Origin: Calothrix sp. NIES-2098
GTDB lineage: Bacteria; Cyanobacteriota; Cyanobacteriia; Cyanobacteriales; Nostocaceae
Assembly: GCA_002368175.1 (NCBI GenBank)
Contig: AP018172.1
Coordinates: 5,397,001 to 5,461,000 of the forward strand
Length of the DNA stretch: 64,000 nt
Direction: 5' to 3'
The position numbers and the translations under genes are program-made. This document shows positions 58,301 through 64,000 of this stretch, piece by piece. The stretch's first letter is position 1. The number at the start of each line of letters is the position of its first letter. The notes beneath the pieces were generated by a model. The model was not told the origin of the DNA, ran no database searches, and saw only the letters and a program-made list of their open reading frames with translations.

Positions 58301-58492
58301 GCCTGTTAGCGGATTAGCAAAGACATCCCTAATACCTGCTTCATCTTTAAGTCTTAACTCAAGATATTGCTTGAGTGACTGCGAATAATGAAGCTTATCG
58401 ACCTTATATCTAGCTCTCCCTTTGACAGCAGTATGTATTGCCCGAACAATAGGATTCCTGCTAGGGCGAGAGTTGGGGAAATGATTGTTCAT
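55307..58492 (-). CDS. Calcium-type (P2) cation-transporting ATPase with N-terminal HMA2-like domain
   Basis: 1061 residues from the chosen ATG. The N-terminal Cys-less HMA2-like domain (about 14-98, IHTAVKGRARYKV...GNVLVIFQPDFSP) is about 61% identical by eye to that of the next gene upstream. The P-type core has ALTGES, VPEGLPT in M4, phosphorylated Asp in DKTGTLTENKM, KGSPSEVL, MTGDGINDAPALK and WLNLVTDIFPGLAL in M6, as in type II calcium-like pumps. The nucleotide domain has an unusual basic insertion, KKKRRGRPPSSHRRQK, resembling an AT-hook. A GTG at 58591 would extend it by 33 residues; I prefer ATG 58492 (GGA upstream). It probably shares a transcript with the two upstream HMA2 genes. 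Confidence 0.92.
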   Translation of the reverse strand: MNNHFPNSRPSRNPIVRAIHTAVKGRARYKVDKLHYSQSLKQYLELRLKDEAGIRDVFANPLTGNVLVIFQPDFSPQAIASLIKTIVCDFLEKGRKSLAKTPVISPSLPNRSDFTSKMRKLTTSTQEQQILPWHILKAETAIADLHTSATAGLSSNNAQANLQKYGANILPASTTRSKLSIFIDQFKSLPVGLLSVAAGLSIATGGMADAVVIMGVVFINAVIGYATESNSEKIINSLKHLVKRSAVVIRDGISQEISASEIAIGDILVLRPGSYVAADARLIEANRLSVDESALTGESLPVPKSTEPLSKQDIPLGDRVNMVYMGTLVTGGQGLAVVVATGQFTEMGRIHTLVSESQMPETPMQKQLDQAGSQLVVVSGAVCAVVFGIGLLRGYGLLEMLKSSISLAVAAVPEGLPTIATTTLALGIANMRRHKVLIRRLDAVETLGSVQTICLDKTGTLTENKMSVVELYTDTQSIQVTSDGKFIARSQDINPYNCDRLLKLIHVSVLCNESEVHQNPDGEYVVKGSATENALIYLAISAGVDVIQLKENYPCCRINHRSEHQNFMSTVHSLKPQDTLSSTSDTVPVVAATTEIGSLQPLTIKKKRRGRPPSSHRRQKQLVAIKGSPSEVLEMSTQQIKDGELVPLTEADRLAIENENEVMAGKGLRILGAAYTHIDAAQTNGNVPHDVIWLGLIGMADPIRNGVKDLMGVFHQAGINTVMITGDQSPTAYAIGKELHLSQGEQLEILDSTDLHNLDPELMKGLCDRVNVFARVSPANKLQIVQALQSANKVVSMTGDGINDAPALKVADVGIAMGHTGTDAAREVADIVLENDNLETMIIAVSHGRTIYNNIRKSVHFLLSTNMSEIMVMLTATTAGIGQPLTAMQLLWLNLVTDIFPGLALALEPPEPDVLSQPPRNPEERIIKTSDFQRIIFESATISVSSLAAYGYAISRYGIGAQASTIGFMSLTMAQLLHTLSCRSPQHSIFSTEKLPANRYLTIALSGSFGLQILAAVIPGLRQLLNLTPINLLDGAVIGTSALLPFIVNEGTKPIQNNSSL

Positions 58493-58722
58493 TTTTCCAA
58501 TTAGCTGAACTTCGCGGCGAGATGAGAGTAATGGATAGACTCTGGTCATTGAGGGAAGGGTTAGGTTCCAGTCTTTTCCCTTTCTCCTCACATTTGCCCT
58601 AGAGAAAAATCCGAAATTTTCACACGAAAAGTCAGTTCCTACTTTTTAGAATAATTTGTTAGCTGTAAGTAAGTCGGTGGTAACAACATTTCTTGATAAA
58701 CTTTTGCACCACAGAGCCGCAG

Positions 58723-59694
58723 TTAATTAGAGCTAGTTAGATATTTAGGCTGCACTTCTAACGTGAGAATGCAGATAAGTAACCAAGCTAAACCGATAGC
58801 ATAGCCAACTAGCACATCAGTAGGCCAGTGTACGCCTAAGTAAAGCCGACTAAAACCGATTGCCAAAATTAAGACAGCACTCAAGATTGAAATCTGTTTG
58901 CGCCATTGCGGAAATTGCTCTGTCAAAACATAACAAATGAAGCCGTAAATCACCATTGATACCATTGCGTGACCGCTGGGAAAGCTATGTTGACCCACAT
59001 GAATAATTCGCTCCCACAGTGCTGGACGCGCGCGACCAAAAACTACTTTCAGCAGATAATTTAAGCCGATGGCGCTGGCTGTAGCTAAACCTAAACGAGT
59101 AGCGTAGGGACGACGATGATAACGGAGATAAAATTCTACTCCCAAACAAATCACCACCAAAGCTAGGGGATCGCCTAAAGAAGTGATACCAAGCATGAAC
59201 CGGTCTAGAAGTGGCGTGTGTAGCTTTTGAATGGCTAACAATATGCTTGCATCCAGATTGTATCTGTGCAGCAATGCGGCTGCTAAAGCAAAAGTACCAA
59301 TTGCTCCCGATGCCAAAATTAATTGATTATTGGCTTGTTTTAACGTTTGTAGTGAATTTTTAGCTTTTTCTACTCCTCTATTAATAGAGGCTGTCTCTAG
59401 CGTTAGTTTTCTGACTTCTTTTAGGTAATCTCTGACAATATCTTGCACGAGGAGAGCGATCGCATTTGGGCTAAAATCGGGATGGAAAATCACCAGAACA
59501 TTTCCTGTCCAAGTACTAGCACTCACTTGGGTGATTCCTTCAGCTTTTGATAACCTAAATCCCAGATATCTTTTAAGACTTTCCGAACCATAAAGTCCCT
59601 TCACTTTATATCTAGCTCTGCCTTTAACAGCGCTATGTATGGTTCTGACTAAAAGATTTTCATTGGCAAGTTTATCAAAATTCAAAGTGCCCAT
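58723..59694 (-). CDS. HMA2-like domain fused to PAP2 phosphatase
   Basis: 323 residues. The HMA2-like domain occupies about 15-100 (RTIHSAVKGRARYKV, GNVLVIFHPDFSP). A helical linker precedes a six-helix PAP2 phosphatase (about 130-315) with KVVFGRARPALWE, FPSGHAMVSM and FSRLYLGVHWPTD, all three catalytic motifs intact. It probably dephosphorylates a membrane lipid or pyrophosphate. The same N-terminal domain on the adjacent P-ATPase suggests both are handled by one partner or targeted to one site. Second gene of a likely three-gene operon. Confidence 0.9.
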   Translation of the reverse strand: MGTLNFDKLANENLLVRTIHSAVKGRARYKVKGLYGSESLKRYLGFRLSKAEGITQVSASTWTGNVLVIFHPDFSPNAIALLVQDIVRDYLKEVRKLTLETASINRGVEKAKNSLQTLKQANNQLILASGAIGTFALAAALLHRYNLDASILLAIQKLHTPLLDRFMLGITSLGDPLALVVICLGVEFYLRYHRRPYATRLGLATASAIGLNYLLKVVFGRARPALWERIIHVGQHSFPSGHAMVSMVIYGFICYVLTEQFPQWRKQISILSAVLILAIGFSRLYLGVHWPTDVLVGYAIGLAWLLICILTLEVQPKYLTSSN

Positions 59695-59911
59695 GTTTCT
59701 ACTTACAAGTGGATTAAATACAGGCCAAAAATTGTTCGTTTGTAAATTTTATCGTGTTAGGCGTTCCACCTAAAAGAGTTTACATACTTGAATCTCAGTA
59801 TTATAAATGTATGAATTCACAGAGAAAATGTCACCTTTTTGCTAACCATAGAAAACATTGCTGCTTTAAGCATTTTCGTCCTTCTAAATTTCCTTAAAAG
59901 AACTAATTAAA

Positions 59912-60550
59912 TCAAATCGGTGCAGCTTGGCTTTGAGCATCTAAGCGAACAGATGGCGGCAATTTGTCGCTAGAACGCCATTGTTTATTTGGCAATATAA
60001 ACACGATCGCAGATTTTAGCCCCTTAATTACGCTTTTAGCACTAGCTAGTATCCGTTCCCAAATATCTGTCTTCACTTCTTTATGTTGAATTGCTGTACG
60101 CGCTTTGTTGATGTTACGCGTACCGTCAATTAAGTTGATTAGAGCATCAAAGATGGCTTTGGCAATTGTTTTTGCTGTGACTGGGGCGGGTATTGCTATA
60201 TTGGGAGCAGTTTGAATGAGATTAACTAGATGCGATCGCATTTGTTCGCCAGAAATTACCTTTGGTTGATAATTAATGACAATCGATGCAGCTGAAAAAT
60301 TAATTCTTACATTTGTAATCCTAGCGTCTGATTCTATCAATCGCTGAAGTTTATTGGCATACTCCGAATCTTTGGCTAGCCGAGGTATCCGAAAACGAAT
60401 TCTTCCGGGAATGGCATGAACAACACTATAAGATATATTTGGTATTGGCGTTGCTGTACTAGCTAGGCTCTTATTTGTATTTTTACCTTGTTGACGCTCT
60501 ACATTGACAAGAACGCGTTCGTGAGAATTACTCAGTTTTTTAGAAGCCAT
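59912..60550 (-). CDS. Stand-alone HMA2-like domain protein
   Basis: 212 residues. A poorly ordered N-terminus leads to an HMA2-like ferredoxin-fold domain (about 40-115; SVVHAIPGRIRFRIPRLA, ITNVRINFSAASIVINYQP). A C-terminal helical region follows, with one moderately hydrophobic stretch (SVIKGLKSAIVFILP). No CxxC motif, so ordinary heavy-metal binding is not expected. It is the first gene of the HMA2 group, 217 bp before the PAP2 fusion. It could be the shared interaction partner of the two fused domains (inference). Confidence 0.75.
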   Translation of the reverse strand: MASKKLSNSHERVLVNVERQQGKNTNKSLASTATPIPNISYSVVHAIPGRIRFRIPRLAKDSEYANKLQRLIESDARITNVRINFSAASIVINYQPKVISGEQMRSHLVNLIQTAPNIAIPAPVTAKTIAKAIFDALINLIDGTRNINKARTAIQHKEVKTDIWERILASAKSVIKGLKSAIVFILPNKQWRSSDKLPPSVRLDAQSQAAPI

Positions 60551-61309
60551 ACTGTCCTATTTCAGTTTCAAAATAACAAAAAACAGAGCTAATATTTCAG
60601 TATTTCCAGGACATTTGCTTCTAATCTAGCTTTGGCTTTTATCAAGTTTCATTAAGTATCTTTAAGGAGTACTGAGGATATTGCCCTCTTCTCGAAAATA
60701 AAAGTTATAAATTATACAGTTTATACTTGGTCGAATCAGATTCCACAATTTTTTTTAAAATTCCACCGCATTCCTATACTTGCAGCCTATTACTAACTAT
60801 GCATTCTCAAAAAAGCTATATACATTATTAAAATCAGTATTTTTGTTGGCGAGATGGTTTAGAATAAAAATATGGTTAATTTGCCAGGTTTGTAGGATTT
60901 AAGTTCTATTAATTACGTATATCTTAAGTAAAAATTAACCTGGCAATAAATTACAGCTAATAGCATCAAGCTATCAACTTTTCGCTCATATATGAGGTGG
61001 TAGACATAATTGCCTTAGCTGTGCAAATATATTACTTTGTCATAAAATTGGATAGTAATTAATTTGCTCAAATTTGCAACCAAACTAACTAGGAGATAGC
61101 ATTTTAAAAATATTACTACAATTGTGAGAGATGCTTCTAGCAAAAGTTCTCTAAGCAGAATAATATAGAACAGCTTGCTTAGGAACTAGTCCAAACTAGG
61201 CATGGCACTGAGGTAAAATTTGAAATGCTTTCTATTTAAAGCTTTCAGTTTTATAAATAAACAAAATCTTGGACGAATTTAATCATTCCCCATTCAAAGT
61301 GAGTTTTTT
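60551..61309. other. 0.76 kb AT-rich divergent spacer
   Basis: Promoter space for the HMA2 group (minus) and the DUF3134 gene (plus). TTGCCAGGTT (60881-60890) and AACCTGGCAA (60937-60946) form an inverted pair 46 bp apart. No coding frame or terminator seen. Confidence 0.5.
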
Positions 61310-61543
61310 ATGATTAACGGGCCTTTGTTTGAAGCACCACGTAACCAGCGAGCTACTGTCATTCGTTCAAGTAATGAATTTGTGCTGATAGAATGGCTAA
61401 AGTCTAATGGTCGCTTAATAGCGCGTGAAACTCAAGATGCTGAATATCTCAATCAAGTAGAAGAAATCTCAGAGATGATCGATCTTGACGATCTGCCTTT
61501 CGATCATGATGATGATGACAGCGATATCGAATTAGATGATTAG
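61310..61543 (+). CDS. DUF3134 family small acidic protein
   Basis: 77 residues. The N-terminal PLFEAPRNQRATVIRSSNEF and WLKSNGRLIARETQDAEYL match my recollection of the cyanobacterial DUF3134 family. The C-terminus is almost all acidic (DLPFDHDDDDSDIELDD). No signal or membrane helix. Function unknown; the acidic tail could bind cations or basic proteins. Confidence 0.75.
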   Translation: MINGPLFEAPRNQRATVIRSSNEFVLIEWLKSNGRLIARETQDAEYLNQVEEISEMIDLDDLPFDHDDDDSDIELDD

Positions 61544-61618
61544 TCATTGTCTTGGACGATTAATAATTCATTGTTTTTGTCAAACTTCTTCTCATAAGAG
61601 TCGGTGAAGGGGGAAAAG

Positions 61619-61664
61619 GAAAAGGGGAGAAGTTTAAATTTACCCTTTACACTTTCCCCTTTTC
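61619..61664 (+). terminator. Purine/pyrimidine hairpin after the DUF3134 gene
   Basis: GAAAAGGGGA pairs with TCCCCTTTTC across a 26-nt loop, then CTTTG. It is a weak terminator candidate. Confidence 0.35.
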
Positions 61665-61763
61665 TCTTTGCTAGGTACGTAATTCTTCAGTATAATTAAT
61701 CGCATAGATTTAATTGTACGTAAAAAATATTGGCGATCGCTCCTTACATTTAAATATCCGCCG

Positions 61764-62360
61764 CTATTTCACCACCGCCTGTTGAAAAGTCTTAATAGCA
61801 TCCACATGATTCACCATATTGATGCAACGTAACAACAAATCCAGATCGATCCCTTTCACCTCTTCACTAATGGAAAGCTTTTCATAATTAAGTGCATTAC
61901 CCTCTCCCCGCAGGTGATAGACCTCTAAAACGCCATCTTCCCAAAACCACACTTCCTTTATCTTCAGCCGCTTGTATGCTTCTAACTTGTCGATTCCGCC
62001 ACTGGTAAACACCACCTCAATTGCCAAATCAGGACGCACTCGACCAGGAGCAAGTTTATAAGATTCATCCGCCTCTCGCTTGACAGCACCCGCTTCACTT
62101 TCCAAGGTCATTGAGCCAGTTGGCGTAAAGTCAAATCCTGCTATGAGCAAGTACAGTTCCACCAATGCGGCAATTCTTTTCTTAACGGTTTCGTGTGGTT
62201 CTCCTGGCATTCTGCGTATCTCCAAAACACCGTCTAGGAAAGACAGCCGATATCCCGGACGGTCTAACAATTGCTCAACAGCTTTAAACTCTCTCCAGGT
62301 CAGTCCCTCAAACAAAAGGGGTGATTCCTTTCCCGGTTTTGCAATCGTTGCTGGGGTCAT
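61764..62360 (-). CDS. Uma2 family (PD-(D/E)XK-fold) protein
   Basis: 198 residues. Uma2/DUF820 features are WREFKAVEQLLDRPGYRLSF with DGVLEIRRMPGEPHE, VRPDLAIEVVFTSGGIDKLE (the Asp and Glu of the nuclease fold) and YKRLKIKEVWFWEDGVLEVY. The family is abundant in cyanobacteria; nuclease activity is assumed from the fold and the role is unknown. ATG 62360 has a clear SD (GGAGA, 6 nt). The longer frame to 62513 would overlap the M20 gene. Confidence 0.9.
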   Translation of the reverse strand: MTPATIAKPGKESPLLFEGLTWREFKAVEQLLDRPGYRLSFLDGVLEIRRMPGEPHETVKKRIAALVELYLLIAGFDFTPTGSMTLESEAGAVKREADESYKLAPGRVRPDLAIEVVFTSGGIDKLEAYKRLKIKEVWFWEDGVLEVYHLRGEGNALNYEKLSISEEVKGIDLDLLLRCINMVNHVDAIKTFQQAVVK

Positions 62361-62488
62361 AAGAGTCTCCAGTCTGTTTCCAGATGAGAAATAATTAAAT
62401 TGGAGAGCGATATTTGATTGTAACGTCTTTCGGAGTTTGCCAGCAGAAAAACATACCTTTTCGCGATCGCTCCTCAGGCTTAACGCTA

Positions 62489-63706
62489 TTAATTCAAAAA
62501 CTTCTCCACGCATCTAACAAATATTTCCACACCCATTGGCAAGGCAGTTTCGTCAAAATCAAACCTGGGATGATGATGAGGATAAGCTAAGTCTTTTGCA
62601 GGGTTGGCTGAACCTAGAAAGAAATAACACCCAGGAACCTCTTGCAAGAAGAAGGACATATCCTCACCACCCATAGTTTGGCATTCTGGCACGATACCTA
62701 CAGGAGTTTCTACTACTTCGACTGCTATCGATCGCACTAATTCTGCTATACCTGCATCATTAATGACTGGGGGATACAGTGACACATATTCCAAGTCATA
62801 ACTTGCACCATGACTTTGGCACACTCCAGCAATTATTTGTTCGATACGCTGTTGAAAATAGCCTGCAAAAGCTGGGTTAAAATACCGAACTGTTCCTTTC
62901 ATATTTGCTGTATCAGCAATTACATTGTGTGCTGTACCAGCGTGCAACGCGCCTACAGTTACTACTGCTGAATCAATCGGATTGACGTTGCGTGCCACAA
63001 TGGTTTGTAAGGCGTTGACAATCTGGGCTGCAACTACAATCGAATCTACAGTTTGATGGGGTATTGCGCCGTGTCCACCTTTACCCAATATTGTGCAGTT
63101 AAATAATTCTACAGCCGCCATTAACGCCCCAGCCCGCACACCTACTGTTCCCAAGGGCAAATTATTCCACAGATGTAAACCGATAATGGCATCAACATCA
63201 GGGTTTTTCAGTACCCCAGCCTCAATCATCGGTTTTGCACCACCCGGCCCTTCTTCTGCTGGCTGAAAGATAATTTTGACAGTGCCAGCAAAATCTTCGC
63301 GATGCTGTTGCAAATAGTAAGCTGTACCTAGTGCGATCGCTGTATGTCCGTCATGTCCACAAGCGTGCATTACTCCATCATGCTGCGAGCAATAAGGCAC
63401 TTGATTGAGTTCTTGAATTGGCAAAGCATCCATATCTGCCCGAATTGCCAAAACTTTTTCGCTAGTGAGTTTGTTACCTTTAACGATCGCAACAATTCCT
63501 GTTTGCGCAATCCCAGTTTGATGCTCAATACCCCATTCTTGTAACTTCTGTGAAATAAACTCGGCTGTGAGTTTTTCTTGAAAACCCAACTCTGGTTTTT
63601 GATGTAGCCGCCGCCGCCATTCTACTAGTTGCGCTTGTAACGACCGGATCGAGAGGCGGACGTGAGATAAGTCAACAGCAGCAGGATTTGGGAAGGTAGA
63701 AACCAT
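62489..63706 (-). CDS. M20 family amidohydrolase (N-acyl amino acid / hippurate hydrolase-like)
   Basis: 405 residues, two-domain zinc peptidase fold. Metal ligands sit in MHACGHDGH, FQPAEEGPGG, ECQTMGGEDMSFF and AYPHHHPRFDFDE. The lid/dimerisation domain begins near 190 (LGKGGHGAIPHQTVDS). It hydrolyses N-acyl or aryl amides of amino acids or hormone-like conjugates; the substrate is not evident. It lies upstream of the Uma2 gene on the same strand with a 128-bp gap. Confidence 0.94.
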   Translation of the reverse strand: MVSTFPNPAAVDLSHVRLSIRSLQAQLVEWRRRLHQKPELGFQEKLTAEFISQKLQEWGIEHQTGIAQTGIVAIVKGNKLTSEKVLAIRADMDALPIQELNQVPYCSQHDGVMHACGHDGHTAIALGTAYYLQQHREDFAGTVKIIFQPAEEGPGGAKPMIEAGVLKNPDVDAIIGLHLWNNLPLGTVGVRAGALMAAVELFNCTILGKGGHGAIPHQTVDSIVVAAQIVNALQTIVARNVNPIDSAVVTVGALHAGTAHNVIADTANMKGTVRYFNPAFAGYFQQRIEQIIAGVCQSHGASYDLEYVSLYPPVINDAGIAELVRSIAVEVVETPVGIVPECQTMGGEDMSFFLQEVPGCYFFLGSANPAKDLAYPHHHPRFDFDETALPMGVEIFVRCVEKFLN

Positions 63707-63806
63707 TGTGAAGAAAAACCTAGGTAAACACAGCTAACTTGGGTTATTTTTTCAGTGTGACATTCTGCCACACTTCCTGCAAGCAGAGTCAGCACCTTTG
63801 GGGAAT

Positions 63807-64000
63807 TCAAACTTTAATACGTGAGATTTCTGGAATTACTCCTAAATCTAAATCTGACGCAGCTTGGGCTAGTTTATCTAAATCAGTAAGGTTATCGAGA
63901 TGAGGTAAGCAGCCTAAAACAGGGATATTGGTTAGCGATTGAATCAATTCTGGTGGCGTTAAGTCGGCTATTTCTGCATCAGAACGCGGTTGTACGCAGT
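63807..64000 (-). CDS. bioD: Dethiobiotin synthetase, C-terminal part (runs off the right edge)
   Basis: The minus-strand frame entering from the right edge reads QPRSDAEIADLTPPELIQSL, then NIPVLGCLPHLDNLTDLDKL and a stop at 63807. The PVLGCLPHL segment near the end and the helix after it resemble the C-terminus of BioD, which closes the ureido ring in biotin synthesis. About 64 residues are visible, without the ATP-binding loop, so the call rests on C-terminal similarity only. Confidence 0.6.
   Translation of the reverse strand, partial: CVQPRSDAEIADLTPPELIQSLTNIPVLGCLPHLDNLTDLDKLAQAASDLDLGVIPEISRIKV

Noticed and set aside
62361..62513. Longer start for the Uma2 gene
   Set aside because: It would overlap the M20 gene end; the inner ATG at 62360 has a clear SD and gives the usual Uma2 N-terminus.
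1..64000. tRNA or rRNA genes
   Set aside because: Scanning the spacers on both strands I found no T-loop consensus with cloverleaf context, although a computed tRNA scan would be more reliable.

Overview
The window comes from a filamentous, probably heterocyst-forming cyanobacterium (order Nostocales; Nostoc/Calothrix/Tolypothrix-like). The taxon is an inference. It rests on a canonical photosystem II D1 gene (psbA), a petC/petA cytochrome b6f pair, cyanobacterial PEP carboxylase, very frequent HIP1-type octamers (GCGATCGC), short tandemly repeated repeats of the GTCAAGA kind between genes, and many palindromic or MITE-like intergenic repeats. No tRNA, rRNA or CRISPR array was recognised.

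Layout. 1-5.9 kb: the 3' part of a taxis receptor whose GAF domain has both cysteines of a DXCF-type cyanobacteriochrome, then a hybrid CheA kinase, probably a phototaxis operon entering from the left. 5.9-9.3 kb: a ribbon-helix-helix/TOBE (Mop) protein with a palindrome at its start codon, a structured repeat-rich spacer, a Crp/Fnr regulator and small cyanobacterial genes. 9.4-18 kb: ppc, then a DUF1574 (SGNH-like) plus MBOAT acyltransferase pair that probably O-acylates an envelope or extracellular polysaccharide. 17.9-25.7 kb: psbA, a GrpB-like protein, a PAP2 phosphatase, DUF427, and an HlyD plus ABC exporter pair with a cyclic-nucleotide-binding domain. 26.4-31.8 kb: a candidate structured RNA, a Psb35-like protein, petC-petA, DUF3067, and tatC-csaA joined stop-to-start. 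32-41 kb: FkbM methyltransferase, lytic transglycosylase, hybrid sensor kinase, UbiH-type hydroxylase. 41.5-48.7 kb: a tiny secreted His/Lys-rich protein with a duplicated leader, yebC, a GH13 amylase, a divergent pyruvate-kinase-like protein and an SRPBCC protein.

48.7-60.6 kb looks accessory. It starts with dense repeats and an orphan ParD antitoxin with a perfect palindrome touching its ATG. Next is a split conflict system: a CHAT protease carrying a C-terminal adaptor domain, beside an NB-ARC/TPR STAND protein carrying the same adaptor at its N-terminus (48 of 68 residues identical by eye). This implies homotypic recruitment of a caspase-like effector by a STAND sensor. A divergent small DUF5132 membrane protein adjoins it. 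A divergent metK follows, whose leader and first codons are duplicated around a MITE. Then come three consecutive genes (calcium-type P-ATPase, PAP2 phosphatase, stand-alone protein) that each carry the same Cys-less HMA2-like domain, suggesting one membrane module.

61.3-64 kb holds a DUF3134 protein, a Uma2 nuclease-fold protein, an M20 amidohydrolase and the 3' end of bioD running off the right edge. The strongest candidates for under-described biology are the CHAT/NB-ARC pair with its shared adaptor and the three-gene HMA2 cluster.
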